Shown: positions 1-7,624, counted from the first letter of the stretch. The stretch: 64,000 bases of DNA from Streptomyces sp. KMM 9044 (GCF_024701375.2 NZ_CP113910.1:6076001-6140000); one strand, 5' to 3'. The notes: a model not told the origin generated them from the sequence alone. Made by a program: numbers and translations.

Positions 1-630
1 CCCGGAGAAGTCCGTGGTCAGGAAGAAGGGCAGGTTCTCGGCCACGGAGAGGGTGAGGGCGTCGCCCCCTCGGCCGGGTGCGGCGAGCAGCACCCCCGCC
101 CCGATCCGGGGATCGGTCAGGTCCACTTCCTTTCCGTCGTCCGGATCGGTGAGCCGGGCGCCCAGCAGCAGACTCGCGGTGTGTCCGCCCATCGAGTGCC
201 CGGCCACCGCCACGCTCTCGCGGTCCACCCGCCCGCGCAGCTGCGGCACCGCGGCCTCGATCGCGTCGAACCCGTCGAGGACGCGTGTCATGTCCTCGGC
301 CCGTGACCGCCAGTGCAGGGGCGCCCCGGGCGTGGCGGGGTCCAGGTCCAGTGTCCTCGAACTGAGATGGGTCGGCTGGACGACGACGAAGCCGTGCGCC
401 GCCCAGAAGTGGGCGAGCGGAGCGTAGCCGTTCAGCGAGGAGAGGTGGTTCGAGTAGCCCTGGCCGTGCGAGAGGAGGACGACCGGCAGGCCGCCCCCGG
501 CCACGGGCGCGGAGACCCGGACCTCCAGGTCCACCGCCCGGCCGGGAGCCGGTACCACCACCGGACTGACGGAGAAGACGGGGGCGGGGGCGGGGAGGGC
601 TGCGCGGGCAGGGGAGGTCGGTGTACTCAT
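1..630 (-). CDS. alpha/beta-hydrolase, chlorophyllase/dienelactone-hydrolase-like (3' end outside window)
   Basis: The reverse strand reads from an ATG at 630 for 210 codons without a stop to the window edge, so the C-terminus is missing. After a short Ala/Pro-rich N-terminus comes PVVLLSHGQGYSNH, the oxyanion-hole strand typical of alpha/beta hydrolases. It is followed by HGFVVVQPTHL and the nucleophile elbow GHSMGGH, whose Ser is the expected catalytic nucleophile. The acid and His of the triad would lie beyond the edge. The sequence resembles small esterase/chlorophyllase-like proteins; the substrate cannot be inferred. The gene is preceded by a promoter with a strong -35 box and two identical palindromes typical of a TetR-family operator, so it is probably repressed by a TetR regulator not in this window. 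I am sure of the fold, not of the substrate. Confidence 0.85.
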   Translation of the reverse strand, partial: MSTPTSPARAALPAPAPVFSVSPVVVPAPGRAVDLEVRVSAPVAGGGLPVVLLSHGQGYSNHLSSLNGYAPLAHFWAAHGFVVVQPTHLSSRTLDLDPATPGAPLHWRSRAEDMTRVLDGFDAIEAAVPQLRGRVDRESVAVAGHSMGGHTASLLLGARLTDPDDGKEVDLTDPRIGAGVLLAAPGRGGDALTLSVAENLPFFLTTDFSG

Positions 631-732
631 GCGGGGGTTCCCTTTCGATGGCCTCCGGCGCCGGCGCCCGCTCGCGTGCGGCCGACGGTGGTCGAGGCGG
701 TCGGAAGCGTCCGGTTCCGGCCATGCCGATAA

Positions 733-773
733 GCGGAACGCTGTTCCAATTACGATACGGAACAGCGTTCCGC
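733..773. promoter_or_regulatory. double palindromic operator (TetR-type)
   Basis: Two copies of a 13-bp palindrome, GGAACGCTGTTCC at 735-747 and its reverse complement at 759-771, are set 24 bp apart. Together they form a 15-bp inverted repeat extended by GC/GC (733-747 and 759-773). One copy sits between the -35 and -10 boxes of the hydrolase promoter and the other just downstream of the -10, so a bound dimer would block RNA polymerase. Size and symmetry are typical of TetR-family operators. No TetR gene is present in the window. Confidence 0.7.
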
Positions 774-781
774 TCTGTCAA
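752..781 (-). promoter_or_regulatory. promoter of the hydrolase gene
   Basis: On the minus strand a perfect -35 TTGACA (781-776) is separated by 18 bp from TATCGT (757-752), a plausible -10. It lies about 120 bp upstream of the ATG at 630 and is overlapped by the operator palindromes at 733-773. This is one of the few near-consensus vegetative promoters in the window. Confidence 0.6.
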
Positions 782-885
782 CGGCGGTCCGGAACGAGGG
801 GGGACGGGCGGGGCCGGTGGGCGGGAGCCCTCTGTGCGGGGGGCAGCTGAGCGGGGTCGGGTGAGCGGGAGCCGGGCGGGCGGGC

Positions 886-1269
886 TCAGCCCGGGAACTC
901 CCCGTCGAGGTACGTCCATGCCCCGTCCACCCGCTCGAAGCGGCTCCGCTCGTGCAGCGAGCCGCCCCGGTAGGAGGCCCGGAAGGTCACCGTCCCGGTG
1001 GAGTGGAAGGCGGACCCGGCGGCCGCCTCCAGGATCTCCAGTCCGGTCCACCGCATCCCGGGATCGAGGTCGATCCGCTCCGGCCGCGTCCGCGGATGCC
1101 AGGTCCGCAGCAGATAACCGGCGTCCAGCCGTACGAAGGCGCAGTACCGCGACCGCATCAGCCGCTCGGCGGTCGGCGCGGCGGCCGCCCCCGTGTGGAA
1201 GCGCCCGCAGCACGCCTCGTAGGTCTCGGGGAGCCCGCAGGGGCAGGAACGAGTGGTCATGGTGCTCAT
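886..1269 (-). CDS. YchJ/UPF0225 family SEC-C-like protein
   Basis: A 127-residue protein starting at ATG 1269; a second ATG at 1260 is an equally possible start. The N-terminus has the metal-binding cysteine motif CPCGLPETYEACCG. It is followed by the characteristic AERLMRSRYCAFV segment, the YLLRTWHP block and a YRGGSLHERSRF beta region, which together identify the UPF0225/YchJ family with a cystatin-like (NTF2-like) fold. Length matches the family. Molecular function is not established. It stands alone between accessory genes, with no partner suggesting a role. Confidence 0.88.
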   Translation of the reverse strand: MSTMTTRSCPCGLPETYEACCGRFHTGAAAAPTAERLMRSRYCAFVRLDAGYLLRTWHPRTRPERIDLDPGMRWTGLEILEAAAGSAFHSTGTVTFRASYRGGSLHERSRFERVDGAWTYLDGEFPG

Positions 1270-1671
1270 TCTGTCCGGTCGCCTCCGGGGCCCGGAGCGC
1301 AGGAGCTGCGCCCGTCGTCGACGGCGCGGTTGCCGTGCCCTGCGTCCCCCCTGAGCAGCGGGCACGCTGCCGCGGCCGGATGCAGCGCTGGGCCGACACA
1401 CTCGCCGGACCTGAGGGATCGTCGGCGCAGCCGCTCCCCGTGCGGCTCCTGGTGGCCGGTTCGCCCGTCCAGCTCCTGACCGCAGGGGTCCGGGACGAGA
1501 CGACCACAGCCGGCGCGAGGGTCTGGGCGGTCTTCTCGGTGCTCTCGATCCCCGGGGCGGACCGGACGACGGGACGGCGGAACAGCAGGCCCCGCCCGGG
1601 ACCGGACGGCGCGTGGACGCGGTGGCCGGCCGTACTGATGACCCTGCTCGGCCAGGACGCCACCTTCACCG
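1270..1671 (+). other. 402-bp gap with a possible coding remnant at 1380-1671
   Basis: No complete gene is recognised. From ATG 1380 one plus-strand frame has strongly GC-biased third positions and a plausible protein (VRLLVAGSPVQLLTAG, later WPAVLMTLLGQDATF). This signal fades near 1675, where coding character passes to the +1-shifted frame of the next gene. It may be the 5' part of one frameshifted gene or a separate relic. I cannot name the family. Confidence 0.25.
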
Positions 1672-2064
1672 GTGGCGGTGAGCGCGACGTGCCGGCCGGA
1701 GGATCTGGAGGCGATGCGGCACCACCGCAACGAGCTGCAGACGACGCGCAAGGCCGGAGACTTCGACCGGGGACACAAGATCGCCCTGAAGGTGATGGCC
1801 ATGCGAAGCCGCCTGGGGGAGGACGTCTACCAGGTGATGAGCGCCTTGGCCTTCGCTTCACAGAACGGCGTGAACCCGGCGTTGCAACAACGCATCCGCC
1901 AGGCCGGCGAAGGGCTGACCGAGGCCGTCCGGCAGGGCGACCTCTCCCGCACGGACGCTGCCAAGTCCCGCATCTCGGACCTCTACCGGGAAATGCGCCG
2001 GGACCAGGCGGAGCTCCGTGCTCCTAACCGCCAGACCGTACGTCCGGAGAAGTCGGCGCGCTGA
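1672..2064 (+). CDS. hypothetical alpha-helical protein
   Basis: This 130-codon frame begins at GTG 1672 (another GTG at 1678) and is rich in Arg, Gln, Glu and Ala with no membrane segment. It reads as a continuous helical protein (PEDLEAMRHHRNELQTT, later RISDLYREMRRDQAELR). Codon use is coding-like, but I recognise no domain. It overlaps the 3' end of the convergent ATPase gene by 41 bp. The upstream coding-like frame at 1380-1671 is offset by one base, so this could be the C-terminal half of a broken gene. Confidence 0.45.
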   Translation: MAVSATCRPEDLEAMRHHRNELQTTRKAGDFDRGHKIALKVMAMRSRLGEDVYQVMSALAFASQNGVNPALQQRIRQAGEGLTEAVRQGDLSRTDAAKSRISDLYREMRRDQAELRAPNRQTVRPEKSAR

Positions 2065-2539
2065 GCCGGGCGGTCGGGCAGGCGGCTGCCGGAGAAAGCT
2101 CCGCCCAGACGGTCTTGCCGGGTGCGGAGGGCCGTGGGTTAGTGCCCCAGCGGGTGGCCAGCCGGGCCACCAGGAGCAGTCCCCGGCCCGACTCCGCGTC
2201 ACCGGGCGCTTCATGGACGGACGAGGGTGGCCGTTGCTCGCTGCGGGTGTCCGTCACCTCGATGCGGAGTGTCTCCGGCGCCGCGGTCAGCCGGAGGTGG
2301 AAGTCCCGGCCGGGGACGTGACCGTGCCGCACGGCGTTGGAGGTGAGTTCGGCCGCGATCAGGGTCAGGGTCTCGTTGACGGGGGAGTCGTACGGGTGCC
2401 CCCACTGGTCGAGCCGGTGCGAGACGAGACGCCGGGCGAGACGGGCACCGCGTGGGGTGGAGGTGAACTGCATGGCGAACTCGTGCGGGGAGGCCGGGAC
2501 TTCCGGCGCCTGGGCGGTGGTGGTGTCCGAGGTTTTCAT
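2024..2539 (-). CDS. ATP-binding protein, SpoIIAB/RsbW-like (HATPase_c_2)
   Basis: A 171-residue protein from ATG 2539. It has a GHKL-type ATPase fold: N box LIAAELTSNAVRHG (Glu and Asn for Mg-ATP), G1-like VTDTRSE and G2 box GRGLLLVARLATRWG. The opening phrase FTSTPRGARLARRLV is typical of the very large Streptomyces family of stand-alone anti-sigma-type ATPases. These are usually found beside XRE/DUF397 pairs, as here (divergent gene at 2757). The family binds sigma or anti-anti-sigma factors or acts in unassigned signalling. No partner sigma gene is nearby. The Ala/Pro-rich tail after about residue 150 is probably disordered. Confidence 0.85.
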   Translation of the reverse strand: MKTSDTTTAQAPEVPASPHEFAMQFTSTPRGARLARRLVSHRLDQWGHPYDSPVNETLTLIAAELTSNAVRHGHVPGRDFHLRLTAAPETLRIEVTDTRSEQRPPSSVHEAPGDAESGRGLLLVARLATRWGTNPRPSAPGKTVWAELSPAAACPTARLSAPTSPDVRSGG

Positions 2540-2721
2540 GGCGGTGAGCCTGCCGAAGGCAATACGGCGCTGACCAGCGGAAACGCCTGTACTGGCTGGG
2601 GCTGTACAGGTGGTCGCCAAGTGCGTACACACAGAGGCGAGTTCTCGTACGAGGGAACGTGTGGGCGTTCGGGGGGCCAGCCATTCGTCACTGCGCGTAG
2701 CGTGAAACATCGCGCTGCGTA

Positions 2722-2759
2722 CACGGTTCCGTCCTGTACGGCCGCGTACCAGAACCGTG
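2722..2759. promoter_or_regulatory. inverted repeat over the start of the XRE gene
   Basis: CACGGTTC at 2722-2729 is repeated in inverse at 2752-2759 (GAACCGTG), overlapping the GTG start codon at 2757. A shorter GTACG/CGTAC dyad lies between them (2736-2749). It could be an operator for autoregulation by the encoded helix-turn-helix protein. The dyads do not share a centre, so an RNA hairpin masking the start is also possible. Confidence 0.35.
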
Positions 2760-3599
2760 GGTGATGAGGTGCCGGAGGCGGCGGGCATGGTGGAACAGGA
2801 CGACGGGGCGAGCTTCCTGCGGTGCTTCGGGCGGCAGATGAGGCTCCTGCGGGAGCGGGCCGGGCTGACGCGGAGAGAGCTGGGGTCCCGGCTCGGTTAC
2901 GGGGAGGACCAGATCACGTCGGTCGAACTCGGCCGGCGCATCCCCAAACCCGAGCTGATCGACAAGGCGGACGAGGTACTGGACGCCGGGGGCGTCCTGC
3001 GGGCGATGAAGGAAGAGGTCGCGCGGGCGCGGTATCCGGCGTTCTTCCGGGATGCGGCGCGACTGGAGGCCGAGGCGGTCGAGTTGCAGGTGTACGACAC
3101 CCACATGGTCAACGGCCTCCTGCAGACGGAGGAGTACACGCGTGGGGTGTTGCGCATGCGCCGACCGCTCCTGAAGGAGGAGACGATTGAAGAGCGGGTA
3201 GCGGCGCGTCTGGCTCGCCAGGAAATCCTCAACAAGTGGCCGGCTCCTCTGTTCAGTTTCGTCATGGAGGAGTCCGTACTGCTGCGGCGACTCGGTGGAA
3301 CCTCCGTGGTGCGGGGGCAGTTGGAGCAGATCCTTCTGATTGGAGAGAAGCGCAACGTTGAGGTGCAACTCATGCCGCTCGATCGTGAGGACAACGCGGG
3401 CGTGGACGGCGGGTTCACGGTGTTCTCCTGCAAGGGAGGAGAGCAGTTCGGCTACACAGAAGCGCAAGGACGTAGCACACTGGTGACTTCTCGCGAAGAG
3501 GTCCGCGCACTTGCTGCCCGCTATGGGATCATCCGTGCGCAGGCCCTCACCCCGTGTGAGTCTCTGGCCTACATCGAGAAGTTGCTGAGGGAGCTATGA
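2757..3599 (+). CDS. XRE-family helix-turn-helix regulator with DUF5753
   Basis: A 280-residue protein (GTG 2757; ATG 2787 is an alternative). Residues about 20-75 are an XRE-type HTH (RQMRLLRERAGLTRRELGSR, then a recognition helix around EDQITSVELGRR). The rest is DUF5753, with the diagnostic PAFFRDAARLEAEA, VNGLLQTEEYTRGVLR and VRGQLEQILLIGE blocks. Proteins of this kind pair with DUF397 proteins throughout Streptomyces and have been discussed as antitoxin-like or developmental regulators. The DUF397 gene follows with an ATGA overlap. Length and motifs are intact. Target DNA is unknown; an inverted repeat overlaps its own start. Confidence 0.92.
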   Translation: MGDEVPEAAGMVEQDDGASFLRCFGRQMRLLRERAGLTRRELGSRLGYGEDQITSVELGRRIPKPELIDKADEVLDAGGVLRAMKEEVARARYPAFFRDAARLEAEAVELQVYDTHMVNGLLQTEEYTRGVLRMRRPLLKEETIEERVAARLARQEILNKWPAPLFSFVMEESVLLRRLGGTSVVRGQLEQILLIGEKRNVEVQLMPLDREDNAGVDGGFTVFSCKGGEQFGYTEAQGRSTLVTSREEVRALAARYGIIRAQALTPCESLAYIEKLLREL

Positions 3600-3814
3600 A
3601 CGCCCGAGGGATCACGCCCATGGCCCAGGACCTGCGGTGGTTCAAGAGCAGCTACAGCGGTGCCGAGGGCGGCCAGTGCGTAGAAGTGGCCGCTTCGCGA
3701 CAGGCCGTCCACGTCCGTGACTCAAAGATCGTCACTGGCCCCGCGCTCACTGTGACTCCCGCCGCGTGGACGGCCTTCACCGGCTTCGCAGCGTGCCCCG
3801 GTGGCGAGGTCTGA
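3596..3814 (+). CDS. DUF397 protein
   Basis: A 72-residue protein whose ATG overlaps the stop of the XRE gene (ATGA), implying translational coupling. The family signature is clear: LRWFKSSYSGAEGGQCVEVA near the N-terminus, HVRDSK in the middle, and VTPAAWTAFTGFA near the C-terminus. DUF397 proteins are small partners of XRE/DUF5753 regulators and may act as toxin-like or modulating partners; function is not settled. An in-frame start at MAQDLRWF is possible. Confidence 0.93.
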   Translation: MNARGITPMAQDLRWFKSSYSGAEGGQCVEVAASRQAVHVRDSKIVTGPALTVTPAAWTAFTGFAACPGGEV

Positions 3815-3946
3815 CCCGGTTCGCCCGACACATCTTGCAGCCCGCCCGTGGCCACTGCGTCCGCGAGGAAGGGCCAGTCTCCGGATGTGCAGGAACAGTG
3901 AACCGAGCCGCTGATGACCTCGCTTGTCCGCTCGGGTCGGGACAGT

Positions 3947-4087
3947 GTGGGGGGAACGGTGCTGCAGCCGCTCAGGGCGGGTGATCCCAGGCGGATCGGC
4001 GGCTTCCGGCTGGATGGCCGCCTGGGCCAGGGCCCGAGGGGTGTGGTGTACCTCGGGTACCGCTCGACCCCCTCTCTGTCACAGTAG
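3947..4087 (+). pseudogene. N-terminal stump of a Ser/Thr protein kinase
   Basis: From GTG 3947 or 3959 the plus strand encodes LRAGDPRRIGGFRLDGRLGQG then GVVYLGYRST. This is the stereotyped opening of Streptomyces PknB-type kinases with the glycine-rich P-loop (G-x-G-x-x-G/V). The frame stops at TAG 4085-4087 after at most 46 residues. The VAIK lysine, catalytic loop and DFG are all absent from the following sequence, so this is a truncated relic. It lies between the DUF397 gene and tRNA-Leu in a stretch that contains no intact gene. Confidence 0.75.
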
Positions 4088-4205
4088 GCCGGGTCGGGCA
4101 TACCGGATGATTCGCTGAGTCGAGGGCGGAGAAGGAGTAGTGCCCGGGTGGCCAGCACCAACGACCACGGGATCCCTGATCCGCAGGTGGAGGTAGCGGT
4201 AGGCG

Positions 4206-4478
4206 GTGGAGGCCGACAGTGCCGGCATCGCGATCGCAGTGAGCAACCACCGCTTACCGGGAAGGGCTCAATGGCGCGTCGCCGTCGACAAGGGTGACCT
4301 CGAGGACGCCGCGGACTGCGCGGCCACCATCTGGGAACAGCCGACCGCGGACGTCGTCCACGCCATGTTCCACCAGGCGCTCGCCCCCGGTGCCGAAGAC
4401 GTCTTCGCGGACGAGTCCGAGGCTCTCGCTCTGCTGCGTGACCTGGAGGTTCGCACAGCTCTTCTGCCTGGGACCTGA
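4206..4478 (+). CDS. unidentified small ORF, possibly a gene remnant
   Basis: About 90 codons from GTG 4206. The region 4285-4450 has good third-position GC bias and an acidic, helical product (DLEDAADCAATIWEQ, then EALALLRDLEV). No ribosome-binding site, domain or partner is recognisable, and the N-terminal third looks non-coding. With the kinase stump just upstream, this may be the tail of another deleted gene. I see nothing else in 4088-4205. Confidence 0.3.
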   Translation: MEADSAGIAIAVSNHRLPGRAQWRVAVDKGDLEDAADCAATIWEQPTADVVHAMFHQALAPGAEDVFADESEALALLRDLEVRTALLPGT

Positions 4479-4527
4479 CCTGGTCGTGTCTGCCCGCGGG
4501 AAAGCCGTCAGCCCTACGGGAAACGAT

Positions 4528-4556
4528 GAAGGGCCCTTGGTCACCAAGGGCCCTTC
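4528..4556 (-). terminator. terminator downstream of tRNA-Leu
   Basis: A perfect 13-bp stem (4528-4540 with 4544-4556) around a 3-nt loop lies 14 bp beyond the 3' end of the minus-strand tRNA and is followed on that strand by a short T run. It is a strong rho-independent-type terminator. Confidence 0.8.
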
Positions 4557-4570
4557 CTTCATCTTGCTGG

Positions 4571-4655
4571 TGTCCGAGGGGGGACTTGAACCCCCACGCC
4601 CGTTAAAGGGCACTAGCACCTCAAGCTAGCGCGTCTGCCATTCCGCCACCCGGAC
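4571..4655 (-). tRNA. tRNA-Leu(GAG)
   Basis: The minus strand folds as a class II tRNA of 85 nt. The acceptor stem is GTCCGGG with CTCGGAC (one G-U) and discriminator A. The D arm contains TGGC. The anticodon stem is CTAGC/GCTAG with loop TTGAGGT, giving anticodon GAG (Leu codons CUC/CUU). A long variable arm (GCCC..GGGC) and a T arm GGGGG-TTCAAGT-CCCCC follow. CCA is not encoded. Its 3' end faces the fragment-rich stretch at 3815-4500. Confidence 0.95.
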
Positions 4656-4908
4656 AAGGTGTCTGACGCGCGGGTTTCCCCCGCAGCGACGACGTAAACA
4701 TTACCAGGCTTTCCGGGGTGGCCGATCACCCCCGGCGGGTGCCCGGCCCGGGTGTGCCCCGTTCCCGGGGGGACGCCGTGCGACGGGCCGGGTCCGGTCT
4801 TGGGGCGGGGCCGCGCAGGGGGGAGGATGAGGGGAGACCCACGAGCAGTGACGGCGTGCGGGGAACAGGGTGCAGTGACAAGAGTGCAGTGACAGCGGGA
4901 GGAACCAC

Positions 4909-6237
4909 GTGAGCGCGACGGACGGCACGGCCAAGGGCGTCACCGGTGAGGACGAGGTCGTGGACCTCTGCCGCGACCTGATCCGGATCGACACCAGCAA
5001 CTACGGCGACCACTCGGGCCCCGGCGAGCGCAGGGCGGCCGAGTACGTCGCCGAGAAGCTCGCCGAGGTGGGGCTCGAACCGCAGATCTTCGAGTCGCAC
5101 AAGGGCCGCGCCTCCACCGTGGCCCGGATCGAGGGGGAGGACCCCTCCCGGCCGGCGCTGCTGATCCACGGCCACACCGACGTCGTGCCGGCCAACGCCG
5201 ACGACTGGACCCACCACCCGTTCTCCGGTGAGATCGCCGACGGATGCGTGTGGGGGCGCGGGGCGGTCGACATGAAGGACATGGACGCGATGACCCTGGC
5301 GGTCGTCCGCGACCGGCTGCGCAGCGGGCGCAAGCCCCCGCGCGACATCGTCCTCGCCTTCCTCGCCGACGAGGAGGCCGGTGGCACCTACGGCGCCAAG
5401 CACCTGGTCCGCGAGCACCCCGAGCTGTTCGAGGGCGTCACCGAGGCGATCGGCGAGGTCGGCGGGTTTTCCTTCACCGTCAACGAGAAGCTGCGCCTGT
5501 ACCTCGTCGAGACCGCCGAGAAGGGCATGCACTGGATGCGGCTCACCGTCGACGGCACGGCCGGCCACGGCTCGATGACCAACGACGACAACGCGATCAC
5601 CGAACTCAGCGAGGCGGTCGCCCGGCTCGGCCGGCACACGTGGCCGGTACGGGTCACCAAGACCGTACGGGCCTTCCTGGACGAGCTCTCCGACGCCCTC
5701 GGCACCGAGCTCGACCCGGAGGACATGGACGAGACCCTCGCCAAGCTCGGCGGCATCGCCCGCATGATCGGCACCACCCTGCGCAACTCGGCGGCGCCCA
5801 CCATGCTCGGCGCCGGCTACAAGGTCAACGTCATCCCGGGCCAGGCCACCGCCCACGTCGACGGCCGCTTCCTGCCCGGACACGAGGAGGAGTTCCTGGC
5901 CGACCTCGACCGGATCCTCGGCCCCCGCGTGAAGCGGGAGGACGTGCACGCGGACCGGGCGCTGGAGACCGGCTTCGACGGCCGGCTCGTCGACGCCATG
6001 CAGACCGCCCTCAGTGCCGAGGACCCGATCGCGCGGGCGGTGCCGTACATGCTCTCCGGCGGCACCGACGCCAAGTCCTTCGACACGCTCGGCATCCGCT
6101 GCTTCGGCTTCGCCCCGCTGCGGCTGCCGCCGGAGCTGGACTTCGCCGGCATGTTCCACGGGGTCGACGAGCGGGTGCCGGTGGACGGCCTGAAGTTCGG
6201 TGTCCGGGTGCTCGACCGGTTCCTGGACGCGTCCTGA
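4909..6237 (+). CDS. M20 family zinc metallopeptidase
   Basis: A 442-residue cytoplasmic hydrolase starting at GTG 4909 behind GGAGG. Metal ligands and catalytic residues are visible: HGHTD (His89 and catalytic Asp91), the bridging Asp121 in GRGAVDMKD and the catalytic DEE at 154-156 (ADEEAGG). The lid domain contains GTAGHGSM, and the late GGTDAKSF and MFHGVDERVPV blocks are typical of the M20 family (dipeptidase / ArgE / DapE-like). The exact substrate among peptides and N-acyl amino acids cannot be read from sequence. It is monocistronic between tRNA-Leu and chpH. Confidence 0.92.
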   Translation: MSATDGTAKGVTGEDEVVDLCRDLIRIDTSNYGDHSGPGERRAAEYVAEKLAEVGLEPQIFESHKGRASTVARIEGEDPSRPALLIHGHTDVVPANADDWTHHPFSGEIADGCVWGRGAVDMKDMDAMTLAVVRDRLRSGRKPPRDIVLAFLADEEAGGTYGAKHLVREHPELFEGVTEAIGEVGGFSFTVNEKLRLYLVETAEKGMHWMRLTVDGTAGHGSMTNDDNAITELSEAVARLGRHTWPVRVTKTVRAFLDELSDALGTELDPEDMDETLAKLGGIARMIGTTLRNSAAPTMLGAGYKVNVIPGQATAHVDGRFLPGHEEEFLADLDRILGPRVKREDVHADRALETGFDGRLVDAMQTALSAEDPIARAVPYMLSGGTDAKSFDTLGIRCFGFAPLRLPPELDFAGMFHGVDERVPVDGLKFGVRVLDRFLDAS

Positions 6238-6380
6238 GCGACCCCTTCCCTCATCGGACAGACGTACGGATTTAGCTGGGAAGAGTGAATGCGACGATAA
6301 GCTCGTAGCCTCATTACCTCCTTCTCGTTACCCGTGATGTGACCCGCTGATGTGGATCGCATTGCCAACGAGGAGGAATA

Positions 6381-6614
6381 ATGATCAAGAAGGTCGTCGC
6401 TGTCGCCGCCGCCACCGGTGGACTGGTTCTCGCGGGTGCGGGCATGGCCGCCGCCGATTCCGGTGCCCAGGGCGCCGCCGTGAAGTCCCCGGGCGTCGCC
6501 TCGGGCAACGTCGTCCAGGTCCCGGTGCACATCCCGGTGAACGCCTGCGGCAACACGGTTTCCGTGATCGGGCTGCTGAACCCCGCGTTCGGTAACACCT
6601 GCGTCAACCAGTGA
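6381..6614 (+). CDS. chpH: short chaplin ChpH
   Basis: A 77-residue secreted hydrophobin-like protein. A Sec signal peptide (KK, hydrophobic core, cleavage near AAADS at about 25) precedes one chaplin domain with SPGVASGNVVQVP, VPVHIPVNACGNTV and LLNPAFGNTCVN. The paired cysteines are Cys56 and Cys74. Short chaplins assemble amyloid-like films on aerial hyphae and spores, lowering surface tension. The sequence is close to what I remember of S. coelicolor ChpH, and chpC follows as in that species. GGAGGAA sits just upstream of the ATG. A direct TGATGTG repeat (6335-6341 and 6348-6354) lies in the promoter region. Developmental control by BldN is known for chaplins but is not demonstrated here. 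Confidence 0.96.
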   Translation: MIKKVVAVAAATGGLVLAGAGMAAADSGAQGAAVKSPGVASGNVVQVPVHIPVNACGNTVSVIGLLNPAFGNTCVNQ

Positions 6615-6660
6615 CGTTGTGCCTCGCCCATTAGGGCACGCCCTTTCAGGGTTTGATCCT

Positions 6661-6704
6661 GTCGGCCCCGCAGTGCGCGCCACGCGCTCCGGGGCCGACC
6701 GGTT
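6661..6704 (+). terminator. terminator after chpH
   Basis: GTCGGCCCCG (6661-6670) pairs perfectly with CGGGGCCGAC (6690-6699). A secondary GCGCG/CGCGC stem inside and CGGTTTT beyond give a rho-independent-type terminator that separates chpH from chpC. Confidence 0.7.
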
Positions 6705-6750
6705 TTCCCGTACGTCCCGAACACCGGGAAGGGAGTCCGTGAGTCCGAGA

Positions 6751-6779
6751 AATCCCAGGAATTCATGGAATCCCAGGAA
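6751..6779. promoter_or_regulatory. direct repeats upstream of chpC
   Basis: AATCCCAGGAA occurs at 6751-6761 and again at 6769-6779 (18-bp spacing), 40-65 bp before the chpC start. Two identical 11-mers so close to a start suggest paired activator or sigma-factor contacts. No matching element is present upstream of chpH. Confidence 0.4.
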
Positions 6780-6817
6780 CACCCTTCCCGGTACTTGTCG
6801 AAGGCAGGAACCAGTAC

Positions 6818-7555
6818 ATGCGACAGGCCACCCGTAAGGGTTTGATGACCGTGGCAGCCGCGTCCGGTGTGATCGCCGCCGCGGGCGGACTCGCGCACGC
6901 CGACTCCGACGCGCAGGGCACGGCCAAGGGCTCGCCCGGCGTGCTCTCCGGGAACTCGGTCCAGGCGCCGGTGCACGCGCCGGTCAACGTCTGCGGAAAC
7001 ACGGTCTCCGTCGTCGGCGTCCTCAATCCGTCCGTGGGCAACGCGTGTGCCCACCAGGGCGGTTCGGCGTCGAGCGGCCACGGTGGCGCGCAGGCCGACG
7101 GGGACACCGCCGGTTCGCCCGGCGTGGCGTCCGGCAACCGCGTCGAGGCACCGGTCCACATTCCGGTGAACGTCTGCGGCAACAGCGTCGACGTCATCGG
7201 TGTCGGCAACGCGGCCCTGGGCAACAAGTGCGCGAACGGCGGCTCCGCGAACCAGGAGACGCCCGGCCGGCCCGGCGACCCCGGCCGGCCCGGCGACCCC
7301 GGCGACCCCGGCGAGGCCGGCGAGGCCGAGCCGGGCACACCGTCCACCCCGGGCGAGGCCGCCCCCGGTGGCTCCGCGCCCGGTGGCTCCGCGCCCGGCA
7401 ACCAGCCGGACACCCACTCCGCCGCCCTGCCCCAGAGCGACGTGGAACTGGCCGCGACGGGCAGCGAGCTGCCGATCGGGCTCGCCCTGCCGGCCGGGGC
7501 GGGCGCGCTGCTCGCCGGTGTGGTGCTCTACCGCAAGGCGCGAGCCGCAGCGTGA
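6818..7555 (+). CDS. chpC: long, cell-wall-anchored chaplin ChpC
   Basis: A 245-residue protein with a signal peptide (cleavage near AHADS) and two chaplin domains (about 28-77 and 97-145), each with the Cys pair (VCGNTVSVVG / GNACAH and VCGNSVDVIG / GNKCAN). A Gly-Asp-Pro and Ala-Pro-Gly-Gly linker follows. The C-terminus is a sortase signal: LAATG near 211, a hydrophobic segment and a RKAR tail. Long chaplins are attached to peptidoglycan by sortase E and seed assembly of short chaplins such as ChpH upstream. The linker has a short perfect repeat (GGSAP twice). chpC has its own promoter region after the chpH terminator. Confidence 0.96.
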   Translation: MRQATRKGLMTVAAASGVIAAAGGLAHADSDAQGTAKGSPGVLSGNSVQAPVHAPVNVCGNTVSVVGVLNPSVGNACAHQGGSASSGHGGAQADGDTAGSPGVASGNRVEAPVHIPVNVCGNSVDVIGVGNAALGNKCANGGSANQETPGRPGDPGRPGDPGDPGEAGEAEPGTPSTPGEAAPGGSAPGGSAPGNQPDTHSAALPQSDVELAATGSELPIGLALPAGAGALLAGVVLYRKARAAA

Positions 7556-7586
7556 CACCGGCCGCGACAGTGGCCGGAAACGGCCG

Positions 7587-7624
7587 CACGGAGCGGGCCC
7601 GGCTGCGCCGGTGCCCGCTCCGTG
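7587..7624. terminator. bidirectional terminator between chpC and DUF5703
   Basis: CACGGAGCGGGC (7587-7598) pairs with GCCCGCTCCGTG (7613-7624), with an inner CCGG/CCGG helix, between two convergent genes. Confidence 0.7.

Noticed and set aside
4140-4235. Minus-strand peptide resembling a transposase HTH (STAYRYL)
   Set aside because: Only about 10 residues match, no further transposase sequence or inverted repeats in the vicinity.
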